From assembly GCA_963766175.1 (NCBI GenBank), contig CAVXZE010000021.1:372001-436000 (forward strand): a stretch of 64,000 nucleotides of DNA, written 5' to 3'. How positions within the stretch are numbered: position 1 is the stretch's first letter; each line of letters opens with the position of its first letter. The notes under the pieces were generated by a model. The model searched no databases. It had not been told where the DNA came from and worked only from the letters and a program-made list of their open reading frames with translations. The stretch is from CAVXZE01 sp963766175. Its GTDB lineage: Bacteria; Myxococcota_A; UBA9160; UBA6930. This document shows positions 18,266 to 25,508 of this stretch, piece by piece. The position numbers and the translations under genes are program-made.

Positions 18266-18730
18266 ATGACGACCGTATTCGGAATACCCGCAGAGCTGAA
18301 AGCGGCCGAAGGAAACCACCTCGGCTACAGCGACTGGCTCGAGATCACCCAGGATCGCATCGACAAGTTCGCCGACGCCACCGGGGACCATCAGTGGATC
18401 CACGTCGATCCCGAGCGGGCGAAGGATGGGCCCTTCGGTGCCTGCATCGCCCACGGTTACCTGACTCAGTCGCTGGTGAACATGTTCCTCCCCCAGATCG
18501 TGGAGGTCCGGGGAATCTCGATGGGCGTGAACTACGGAGCGGACAAGCTGCGTTTCCCCGCCCCCGTCCCGGTGGGCTCGCGGATCCGCGGGGGTGGCGA
18601 GCTGCTCAAGGTCGAGGAAGTGAAGGGCGGAGTACAGGTCACGATTCGCGTGACGGTCGAGATCGAGGGCGGCGATCGGCCCGGCTGCGTGATCGACACC
18701 ATCAGCCGGTACTACCCCGAGGAGAAGTAG
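18266..18730 (+). CDS. MaoC-like (R)-specific enoyl-CoA hydratase/dehydratase, 154 aa
   Basis: Single hot-dog-fold domain. The catalytic hydratase-2 motif appears as FADATGDHQWIHVDPERAKDGPFGACIAHGYLT, with the Asp and His of the conserved D-x4-H pair. The chain continues with the typical NYGADKLRFPAPVPVGSRIRG. It probably hydrates a trans-2-enoyl-CoA; substrate unknown. The start at ATG 18266 follows CTGGAGAG. Its stop is 9 bp from the convergent OYE-family gene. It adds to the many acyl-CoA genes in the window. Confidence 0.9.
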   Translation: MTTVFGIPAELKAAEGNHLGYSDWLEITQDRIDKFADATGDHQWIHVDPERAKDGPFGACIAHGYLTQSLVNMFLPQIVEVRGISMGVNYGADKLRFPAPVPVGSRIRGGGELLKVEEVKGGVQVTIRVTVEIEGGDRPGCVIDTISRYYPEEK

Positions 18731-18739
18731 TCCGACCCG

Positions 18740-19954
18740 TCAGGGCTGTGGTTCGTCGTCGAGTACACAGCGCACGCCACCGCGGTCCATCTCGGCGACG
18801 CACTCGTTGCATGAATCACAGCGGGTGCGTTGCACCCCGCCTCGCTCCATGTCGCGAATCAGGCTGGGATTGGCGATCAGTGCGCGACCCATCGCCACGA
18901 ACTCGAAGCCCTCATCGATGGCGGTCTCGATGTTGTCGAGAGAGACGATGCCGCCGAGGAGAACCAGGGGAAGCCGCACCGCCTCCCTCACCTTCCGCGC
19001 GTGCTCCAGGAAGAACATCTCCTCGAAGGGATAGGCCTTCACCAAGAAGGGACCGAAGAGACGCAAGGCGAGCTTCTGGAAACGGCTCGGATCGACCTCG
19101 ATCATCTGCTTCAGCGGACGGCCTCCGCGCAACAGGTAGAACGGGGTCCTGCTGGTAAAGCCCCCGCTCAAGACGATCCCATCGACGCCTTCGCGTTCCA
19201 GCCTGCGCGCCACACCGACGGCTTCCTCCACCTCGAGCCCGCCGGCGAAGCCGTCCCGGAGGTTGGTCTTGGCCAGCACGGCGGTCTCGGCGCCGACCGC
19301 CGCCCGCACCCGCTTGAGCACCGCGACGGGCAGGCGCAGGCGGTTCTCGAGGCTCCCGCCGTACTGATCGCGGCGCCGGTTCACCGCCGGGCAGAGGAAC
19401 TGGCTGAGCAGGTAGCCGTGACCCAGGTGGATTTCGACGGCGTCGAAGCCGGCCTCCACGGCCAGGGCGGCAGCGACCCCGAACTCCTCCACCGTCGCGG
19501 CGATGTCTTCCTCGGTCATGGCTGCCGCGAAGAACATCCCGTTGGCGATTCCATAGGCGTTGATTCGGAAGGAGGGACCCAGGGGACGAGGAACGGTCAG
19601 CTGCTCGTTCTTGCTGAAGGCGCCGCAGTGTCCGAGTTGGATCGAGGCGGCGGCTCCCTCCGCATGGACCGCATCGGTCAACCTTCGCAGCTCCGGCAGG
19701 ATCTCCTCGCGCATGAACATCTGCTCCGAGAAGGTGCGACCGTTCGGTGAGACGGCGCAGTAGGCCACCGTGGTCATACCCACCCCTCCGGCCGCCAGTT
19801 CCCGGTGGTGATTCAGCAGCGCCTCGGAGGGAATGCCTCCCGGACACATGCCCTCGTAGGTGGCGGTCTTGATCACCCGATTTCGGAGCGTGAGAGCGCC
19901 GATGCGTCCGGGAGTGAATGAGACGGAGCTTTCCTGGGAGCGCGGTGATTGCAT
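18740..19954 (-). CDS. Old-yellow-enzyme family NADH:flavin oxidoreductase, 404 aa
   Basis: FMN-binding TIM-barrel of the NADH:flavin oxidoreductase family. The stretch VEIHLGHGYLLSQFLCPAVNRRRDQYGGS contains the family signature, and FVAMGRALIANPSL is the FMN phosphate loop. The C-terminus CDSCNECV plus a further Cys resembles the [4Fe-4S] site of 2,4-dienoyl-CoA reductase-like members, but the spacing (CX2CX2CX10C) is tighter than usual and the large C-terminal FAD/NAD domains are missing. It likely reduces an enone or dienoyl substrate. It lies 12 bp upstream of nothing on its own strand; the PPOX gene ends 12 bp before its start codon region. Confidence 0.88.
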   Translation of the reverse strand: MQSPRSQESSVSFTPGRIGALTLRNRVIKTATYEGMCPGGIPSEALLNHHRELAAGGVGMTTVAYCAVSPNGRTFSEQMFMREEILPELRRLTDAVHAEGAAASIQLGHCGAFSKNEQLTVPRPLGPSFRINAYGIANGMFFAAAMTEEDIAATVEEFGVAAALAVEAGFDAVEIHLGHGYLLSQFLCPAVNRRRDQYGGSLENRLRLPVAVLKRVRAAVGAETAVLAKTNLRDGFAGGLEVEEAVGVARRLEREGVDGIVLSGGFTSRTPFYLLRGGRPLKQMIEVDPSRFQKLALRLFGPFLVKAYPFEEMFFLEHARKVREAVRLPLVLLGGIVSLDNIETAIDEGFEFVAMGRALIANPSLIRDMERGGVQRTRCDSCNECVAEMDRGGVRCVLDDEPQP

Positions 19955-19966
19955 GGAGAACGAATC

Positions 19967-20353
19967 CTATCCCGAGCTGCCTTCGCCGACCTCGATCTCG
20001 ATCACGGCGCGCTGCGCGTAGCGCCCGCTGAGGCGGGCCGCGAACAGCGCCAGGTGCATCTGCCAGCCGTATTTTCCGATCACCGTCTCGAGTCCACGCT
20101 GCATGGCCTGTGGATCGTCCAGCATGCGGGCCCTTCCATCGACCCACTCCCCGCGAACCTTTCCCCGCGCGTCGCAGGGCGCGAGGCGGGCGCGCCCGTT
20201 GGCACGCACCCGCTTCACCTTCCCCGAGGTGCCGTTGGTCCAGACGTAGAGCCGGGCCGCTTCCCGCGCAATCCAGACGGGCGTGCGGACTTCCCGGCCG
20301 TTCTTCCGAAAGGTCGCGAGGCTCACGTAGCGCTCGGAACCGAGATCCCGCAT
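19967..20353 (-). CDS. PPOX-class flavin/F420-dependent split-barrel protein, 128 aa
   Basis: Split beta-barrel of the pyridoxamine-phosphate-oxidase superfamily. The opening RYVSLATFRKNGREVRTPVWIAREAARLYVWTNGTSGKVKRVRANGRARLAPCDARG is the typical pattern of the small PPOX-class F420-dependent proteins. Such proteins bind FMN or F420 and reduce unidentified substrates. The gene precedes the OYE-family flavoprotein on the same strand, 12 bp away, so a shared redox role is plausible. Whether this organism makes F420 cannot be judged here. Confidence 0.8.
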   Translation of the reverse strand: MRDLGSERYVSLATFRKNGREVRTPVWIAREAARLYVWTNGTSGKVKRVRANGRARLAPCDARGKVRGEWVDGRARMLDDPQAMQRGLETVIGKYGWQMHLALFAARLSGRYAQRAVIEIEVGEGSSG

Positions 20354-20425
20354 GTCCAGGAGCCTGACTCAAGATGGAGGAAGGAGCCAGGGGCACTGTG
20401 GAGACCCCGAGGTAGACTCCCCGCC

Positions 20426-21148
20426 ATGGCCCCGCTGATCGGGATCTCGCTCTGCCTCGACACCAGCGGGCGTTTTCGGCGCGGCCGCCGCTACCACTAC
20501 ATCGACGAGCGCTACGCCGGCGCGGTGGCAGAGGCCGGGGGCGTCCCGGTCTATCTGCCGATCCAGCCCGGTCCCGAGGATCTCGCCGATCGGATCGACG
20601 GCCTGCTGATTCCCGGGGGCGACGACCTGCTTCCCGAAACGCCCTACCCCGAGGAGATCCGCTTCGAGGCGGCGCCGTCCGAGCAGATCGACTTCGATCA
20701 CGCGCTCCTGGGCCGAGCGCTGGCCCGCGGCATCCCGGTCCTCGGCATCTGCTACGGGATGCAGATCCTGGCCCTCCACCACCGCGGCTCCCTGCTCTAC
20801 CACATTCCCGTCGACGTCCCCCACGCCATCGAGCACCAGCTTCCAGAGGACCACGGGCGCCACCCGATCCGGGTGGAGGCGGAAACGCGTCTCGAAGAAG
20901 CGGTCGGCGCCGATCCGGAGCCGGTGAACAGCTCACACCACCAGGCCGTCGCGAGGGCCGGCGAGGGATTGCGCGTGTCGGCCCGCGCCTCCGACGGTCT
21001 GGTCGAAGCGATCGAGGGGGTGGGGGAGTGCTTCTGCCTGGGTGTGCAGTGGCACCCGGAGAGGGTCTCGGGCGACCATCGGGCCCGGCTCTTCGGCGCC
21101 TTCGTCTCCGCCTGCCGATCGCGGCCGGTCGCCGCCCCCGATCGCTAG
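20426..21148 (+). CDS. Class C26 gamma-glutamyl hydrolase (PuuD-like glutamine amidotransferase fold), 240 aa
   Basis: Class I glutamine-amidotransferase-like hydrolase. The nucleophile is Cys109 in GICYGMQ, and the His210/Glu212 pair lies in QWHPE. IDGLLIPGGDDLLPE is the substrate-loop region. PuuD cleaves gamma-glutamyl-GABA; related C26 enzymes cleave other gamma-glutamyl amides. The start at ATG 20426 begins directly with the first strand (MAPLIGISLCLD). Its stop codon TAG (21146-21148) is formed by the first three bases of the palindromic element that separates it from the convergent PafA/Dop-like gene, a gamma-glutamyl-ligase-fold protein. Confidence 0.9.
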   Translation: MAPLIGISLCLDTSGRFRRGRRYHYIDERYAGAVAEAGGVPVYLPIQPGPEDLADRIDGLLIPGGDDLLPETPYPEEIRFEAAPSEQIDFDHALLGRALARGIPVLGICYGMQILALHHRGSLLYHIPVDVPHAIEHQLPEDHGRHPIRVEAETRLEEAVGADPEPVNSSHHQAVARAGEGLRVSARASDGLVEAIEGVGECFCLGVQWHPERVSGDHRARLFGAFVSACRSRPVAAPDR

Positions 21149-21328
21149 CCTGCATTTCTCACCAGGTCGCGTAGCGAGGGCGCCGAGAGTGCCGCAGATT
21201 CGCGGTCCTCGGACCGGAGGGGGCCGAAGGCGTACTGGGCAGTACGTCGAGGCGGCCGGAGGGAGAAGGTCGCGAATCTGTGGTGCTATCGGCGGCCGCA
21301 GTAGCGACCTGGTGAGAAATGCAGGCTA
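21146..21328. repeat. 183-bp palindromic element with 25-bp perfect terminal inverted repeats
   Basis: The left arm (21146-21170, beginning TAGCCTGCATTTCTCACC) is the exact reverse complement of the right arm (21304-21328). Further arms share the same centre: CAGATTCGCG 21195-21204 with CGCGAATCTG 21271-21280, and CGTACTG 21231-21237 with CAGTACG 21240-21246. The whole unit is therefore one long imperfect palindrome. Its outermost TAG on each strand is the stop codon of the two convergent genes. Related half-copies occur at 25382, 54253 and 59355. There is no ORF inside and no obvious target-site duplication. Confidence 0.9.
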
Positions 21329-23140
21329 ACCCCCGGGGTCGAGAGGATCCGGATACCAGCGCCAGTCGAATCGTCCCAGGCGAACCCGATGCCAGGTCGC
21401 CCCTCCCGAAAGGGAGCGGGCGTGAGCCTCGCGGATCGCCTCTCCCCGGGCGTGGGCGCGGGTGTCGGAGGGCGACCGCCGCAGGGCGTGATCGACCTGC
21501 TTCCGCTCGACCAGCTGGCGCACCTCTCCGCGACCGACCAGGCGGCGATGACCTCCCCGCGGCCCCAGCTCGTGGTAGCGGAGATCCGTGCGCAAGGCGC
21601 GGAAGGCCAGGTCGCGAAGGCGCGAATCCCCGTTCGCCGGGGCCACCGGCCGCCGAAGGATCCCGGCGCCCCGGCGTCCGATGGTCTCCCAGTCGGCGGG
21701 ATCTGGAATCTCGCGCTGCATCAGGACTCGCTTCGCGAGCCAGTCGATGCGGTCCCGGAGGGCCTCGGGGTCGCGTTCCAGTAGATCGAGAGTCTCCTCC
21801 CACATCGCCATCACCTCGGACCTCCAGCCGCCGGAGTCGAACTCCGGGCCGAGGACCTCTCTCACGGCCTCGAGGAAGCGGCGTTGGATCTCCAGGGCCG
21901 AGGCCTCGCCCCCGTCCGTGAGCGGGTAGCGGAGGGCCAGCTCCGGATCGGCGCTCAGCGCGCGAAGAGCGCGGAGAGGGTGGGCCAGAACCGGCCAATC
22001 CACGCGGGCACCGGTCTCGATTGCCTCGAGCACCAGTGCCGTCGCGCCGGTGCGAAGCACCATCGCCCAGTCACACAAATTCGCGTCACCGATCAACAGG
22101 TGCAGGCGGCGGCGCGAGCCGAGAGCGCTCCAAGGGCGGAAGAATACGTCGCGGCTCTCGTAGAGGGGGCGATTCTCGCCAGAGGTGAAGACACGGGCCA
22201 GGCTGCGCATGAAAGGGGGACGCTGGGCGAGGCGGAAGGGAGGCCCGCCGTCGAGCACCACGCAGCCGGCGCCCGCATAGAGCGTACGCGTCACCAGGAA
22301 GGCGGTCAGATACCGGTGGAAGCGCCGAAAGTGGAAGCGGTTGTGCATCCAGGAGTGGAGGGAGATCAGTGGGCGCAGCGGCAGCTCGATCCAGGTCAGT
22401 CGGCGGGTCGCCTCCCCGGGGCGGGACTGAAGTGAGCCGCTCAGGCGCCTCGGGGCTTCGACCAGCCGAGATGCAGCCCTGGCAAATCCGACTGCCGACC
22501 GTCGGTGCGCGCGGGCCAGGACCTTGGAGAGACCTGCCAGCAGGACGCCGACCACGGGGAGCAGGAAGACGGCGAGCATCGCGCCGATCATCGCCAGCGT
22601 GACCAGCAACAGCCAAGCGAAGACGGGAATCGAGAGGACCCAGAGCCCCATCCAGAGGGGAAGCAGCAGGAGCTTCCTGGAGGGCGGAAGAGGATCCTCC
22701 ACCCAGTAGTTCTCGTGGGAGCCGAAGGTGTTGCCCTGGCTATCCACGTTGTTCTTGCCGATCCGGATCTCTCCCGAGTACCCCATCAACGGGAGCCTCT
22801 GGTTGGCCTCGCGACACAAGGTCTCGACGAGCTGGTCCTTGGCCCGCTCGCAGGAGAGAAGCGCAAAGGGATCCCGGCACTCCGGGCTGGCCATCTCGAT
22901 CAGCCCGTGCTCGAAATCCTTCGGTGTGGCCTCGTAGTGAAAGGAAGCCCCGTTCTCCAGGAAGCGGCCCGGCTTCGAGCGCAGCAGCGAGAAGGCGCGG
23001 GGCAGACCCCGGAGGTGACGTCCCAGGAGTGACTCGAAGAGCTGATAGATCTGGAGATTGGTCGGGCGCGCTGTTTCGCGCCGGCCGGGGTGATAGATGA
23101 CGGCATACTCCGTCTCGATTCCGAAGACACGGTCCCGCAT
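21326..23140 (-). CDS. PafA/Dop (Pup ligase/deamidase) family protein with inserted transmembrane hairpin, 604 aa
   Basis: Glutamine-synthetase-fold carboxylate-amine ligase family. Family motifs are VFGIETEYAVIYHPG (residues 6-20), IEMASPECRDP (81-91), IGKNNVDSQGNTFGSHENYW (127-146), AFLVTRTLYAGAGCV (280-294) and LIGDANLCDWAMVLRTGATALVLE. Between the HENYW motif and the AFLVTR motif lies an extra stretch of about 130 residues; its first part (about 157-208) is strongly hydrophobic and long enough for two membrane helices. The catalytic Asp region of PafA/Dop (NGARFYVDHAHPEY-type) reads NGASFHYE here, so the key Asp appears replaced or displaced. No Pup gene is adjacent. Function unknown. Confidence 0.85.
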   Translation of the reverse strand: MRDRVFGIETEYAVIYHPGRRETARPTNLQIYQLFESLLGRHLRGLPRAFSLLRSKPGRFLENGASFHYEATPKDFEHGLIEMASPECRDPFALLSCERAKDQLVETLCREANQRLPLMGYSGEIRIGKNNVDSQGNTFGSHENYWVEDPLPPSRKLLLLPLWMGLWVLSIPVFAWLLLVTLAMIGAMLAVFLLPVVGVLLAGLSKVLARAHRRSAVGFARAASRLVEAPRRLSGSLQSRPGEATRRLTWIELPLRPLISLHSWMHNRFHFRRFHRYLTAFLVTRTLYAGAGCVVLDGGPPFRLAQRPPFMRSLARVFTSGENRPLYESRDVFFRPWSALGSRRRLHLLIGDANLCDWAMVLRTGATALVLEAIETGARVDWPVLAHPLRALRALSADPELALRYPLTDGGEASALEIQRRFLEAVREVLGPEFDSGGWRSEVMAMWEETLDLLERDPEALRDRIDWLAKRVLMQREIPDPADWETIGRRGAGILRRPVAPANGDSRLRDLAFRALRTDLRYHELGPRGGHRRLVGRGEVRQLVERKQVDHALRRSPSDTRAHARGEAIREAHARSLSGGATWHRVRLGRFDWRWYPDPLDPGG

Positions 23141-23186
23141 CGGGCGTGCGATGCTATCGCCGAAACACGGTTCGAATCAATCCGTA

Positions 23187-23224
23187 AGCGGGGACGTTGT
23201 TGAATGTTCAACAACGTCCCCGCT
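23187..23224. repeat. Perfect 18-bp inverted repeat (GGGGACGTTGTT family) at the rhomboid stop codon
   Basis: AGCGGGGACGTTGTTGAA (23187-23204), a TG spacer, then the exact reverse complement (23207-23224). It lies between two minus-strand genes, and its last base is the A of the TGA stop codon of the rhomboid gene. It could act as a transcription attenuator or terminator. There is no T-tract on the minus-strand side. A shorter relative lies at 50731-50750. Confidence 0.85.
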
Positions 23225-25314
23225 CAGAAGATGTCGTCCACTGCGGGACGCTCCGCTCCCAGCACCCGCTCCTCGTAGCCGGCGAGATCGCGGAAGATCT
23301 TGAAGGGCTGGCCGCGAGCGGACTCCGGATCGGGCAGCGGGAGGGCCCGCGCTCGTCGGATCAGATTCGAGACGAGCTGCCCCGTGGCCTCGAGTGGCGA
23401 GGCGGTGTCGCCGACCAGAGTTCGAGGATCGTAGCGGTCGCTGCGAAGGCGCAGCACTCTGAGTGAGCTCTCCCCATCTGCGGTCCAATCGAGAGCCAGG
23501 TCGATCAGGATGACGGCCCTGCGGCTGAGGCCATGAACACCGGCAGCTGCCACCGCGTCCACTCGCGAGAGCGGAAGGCGGGTGCGGCCCTTGCCCTCCA
23601 CGTCCAGCCAGAGGGCCTCCTCGTCGAGTTCGAGGGGTACGGCCTCCATCACGCGAAGGGTCCGGCGGATCGGGGGCCCGAAGCTCGCCGGCTCTTCCTT
23701 CTCGTCGAGATCCAGAGCCGCTACGGGCTCTGCCTCCAGACCGTGCAGCTCCGGATCCTCCGAGATCGCGGCCAGATCTACGGCACCGTGATCGAGCGCT
23801 TCGGAAGTTTCGAGCGACGCCTCGGAATACCCGGGTGAGGCGAGGGAGATTCCCCGTTCCTCGACCTGCTTCCCGGCTCCGGCGATGATCGCCTCGAGGG
23901 CGCTTCGCTCGGCCGGCTCGAGGCCGGGCGACGCCAGGGCGATCTCGGCGGCCTGGAGAGCCGTTACCGGATCGAAGGAGTACGCCAACCGGGCTACCTG
24001 CATGGCGACGGCGGGGTCATCGGAGCACCCATCGAGAACGGATCGCAAGGCCGACGAGGCTGCATCCGCCTGCTTCGCGTCGCGCAGCCACCCGGCCAGA
24101 CGGAGGAGCAGCAGGGGCTCCCCCCAGACGCGCGCTCCGGTATCGGACAGGGCCTGCCAGTGTGAGACCGCCGCCTCCCTCTCTCCCGCTCTCACCTCCC
24201 GCCAGATCACAGGAGCCAGAACCGCAATTCCCTCGTCGACCCGGCCCAGGCTGGCGGCGGTCTCGAAGAAGGCCAGCGACAGATCCGGATCCTCGGGACC
24301 GGCCTCGAGCGCGAACCGCAGCAGCTCCAGGGCTTCCTCGGGCCGACCCTCCGCCCGCGCAGTCATCGCATCGGAATGGACCGAGTCGTGGTCGTAGCTC
24401 CACTCGCCGCCCAGCTGTTTCGAGAGGCGCTCCTCGATTCCCGAGTAGCGGATGGCGAGAGCGGCGAGGATGCCGAACCCAAAGCCACCGACGTGGGCCC
24501 AGTAGGCTACACCGGCTCCACTGCCACCCGGATTGAGGGCATCCACCAGGGAGGCGGTGAACAGCTCGTTGGCGAACCAGAGTGGGAGCATCAGCCAGGC
24601 CGGGGCGGAGAAGGTCCCGAAGAAGATTCCGAGCCAGTAGAAGAACTTGATCTTGGTCCGCGCGAAGCAGACCAGGAAGGCGCCCATGGCGCCCGCGATG
24701 GCACCGGAGGCGCCGATCAGGGGCCCTTCGAAGGCGGGGTACTTGGTGACGAAGAGAACCGCGCCCGCCACTCCCGCCGTCAGGTAGAAGAGCGCGTACA
24801 CCCCTCGGCCCCAGCGATCCTCGATGAAGGAGCCGGTCAGAAAGAGAAACAGGAGATTGGGAATCAGGTGCAGCCATCCACCGTGAAGAAACATGTGGGT
24901 GAAGAGACCGGTCGCGGTGGGCGCGCTGGGGATCAGGCCGAACCGATACCAGGGATGCTCCTCGAGGGCTGCGAAGGCCTCCTCCGTCAGTTCGTCGAAC
25001 TCCTGCTGTTCCTCCTCGAGGGAACCGGCCGAAACCGGCGGCTTTCCCGTCTCGTCCCAGATGGCGTAGAACTGCTCGCGGACCGCACTTCCGGGATCGC
25101 CGGTGATCTCGATCAGGCGCGGAGCGGCCTCCAGGTAGGGATGAGCCTCCCAGTACTCGTAGGCGGCTCCGACCAGACGCTCGGCCTTCTCGGAGGCCTC
25201 GCGATTCAGGACGTGTGTCACCAGAAACGCCAGGGCGCAGGAGAGGATGATCCCGTAGGTCACCCACGGCTGGCGGCGCACTTCACCTGAATCGTGACTC
25301 AGCGGAATGATCAT
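23224..25314 (-). CDS. Rhomboid-family intramembrane serine protease with large C-terminal soluble region, 696 aa
   Basis: Rhomboid core with about seven membrane segments: a first helix near the N-terminus, a loop of about 110 residues, then HMFLHGGWLHLIPNLLFLF, the nucleophile motif GASGAIAG (Ser203) and the catalytic His274 in AYWAHVGGFGFG. The catalytic dyad is intact. Residues from about 300 onward form a long cytoplasmic region with helical TPR-like repeats (AEGRPEEALELLRFALEAGPEDPDLSLAF and following), then a beta-rich C-terminal domain. ATG 25314 (MIIPLSHD) is preferred over GTG 25335, which lacks a ribosome-binding site. It precedes the PafA/Dop-like gene by 83 bp on the same strand. 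Confidence 0.88.
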   Translation of the reverse strand: MIIPLSHDSGEVRRQPWVTYGIILSCALAFLVTHVLNREASEKAERLVGAAYEYWEAHPYLEAAPRLIEITGDPGSAVREQFYAIWDETGKPPVSAGSLEEEQQEFDELTEEAFAALEEHPWYRFGLIPSAPTATGLFTHMFLHGGWLHLIPNLLFLFLTGSFIEDRWGRGVYALFYLTAGVAGAVLFVTKYPAFEGPLIGASGAIAGAMGAFLVCFARTKIKFFYWLGIFFGTFSAPAWLMLPLWFANELFTASLVDALNPGGSGAGVAYWAHVGGFGFGILAALAIRYSGIEERLSKQLGGEWSYDHDSVHSDAMTARAEGRPEEALELLRFALEAGPEDPDLSLAFFETAASLGRVDEGIAVLAPVIWREVRAGEREAAVSHWQALSDTGARVWGEPLLLLRLAGWLRDAKQADAASSALRSVLDGCSDDPAVAMQVARLAYSFDPVTALQAAEIALASPGLEPAERSALEAIIAGAGKQVEERGISLASPGYSEASLETSEALDHGAVDLAAISEDPELHGLEAEPVAALDLDEKEEPASFGPPIRRTLRVMEAVPLELDEEALWLDVEGKGRTRLPLSRVDAVAAAGVHGLSRRAVILIDLALDWTADGESSLRVLRLRSDRYDPRTLVGDTASPLEATGQLVSNLIRRARALPLPDPESARGQPFKIFRDLAGYEERVLGAERPAVDDIF

Positions 25315-25381
25315 GGAGCCGGTTCCGTCCGCCACCTGAACGGAAGAACCGCTCCGAGGCTTGACCCGGCTCGGCCCGCTC

Positions 25382-25440
25382 TTCTCACCAGGTCGCTACG
25401 GCGGACGACGGCAGCACCGAATCCCCGGGGGCCGTAGCCG
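25382..25440. repeat. Degenerate half-copy of the 183-bp palindromic element
   Basis: TTCTCACCAGGTCGCTAC (25382-25399) is identical over 18 bp to one arm of the element at 21146-21328. It is followed by a decayed version of the subterminal region (GGCGGACGACGGCAGCACC). The opposite arm is missing. It lies in the 194-bp gap between the divergent rhomboid and APH-fold genes, where it may overlap promoters. Confidence 0.65.
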
Positions 25441-25508
25441 CTGACGATGCCCCCCGAACGAGGCGGTCCACGGGCATGTCTAAGGCGCGTTGTGTCACAA
25501 TAGCGGCC

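Noticed and set aside
18912..21155. 747-codon minus-strand frame covering several genes
   Set aside because: It crosses the OYE-family, PPOX and C26 genes in a different frame and is Arg-rich without motifs.
23169..23190. tRNA T-loop-like GGTTCGAATC
   Set aside because: No matching acceptor, D-arm or anticodon arm can be drawn around it; it sits in the gene start region of the PafA/Dop-like protein.
21149..23223. A Pup gene next to the PafA/Dop-like gene
   Set aside because: No small frame ending in GGE or GGQ was found in the flanking gaps, which are occupied by palindromic repeats.
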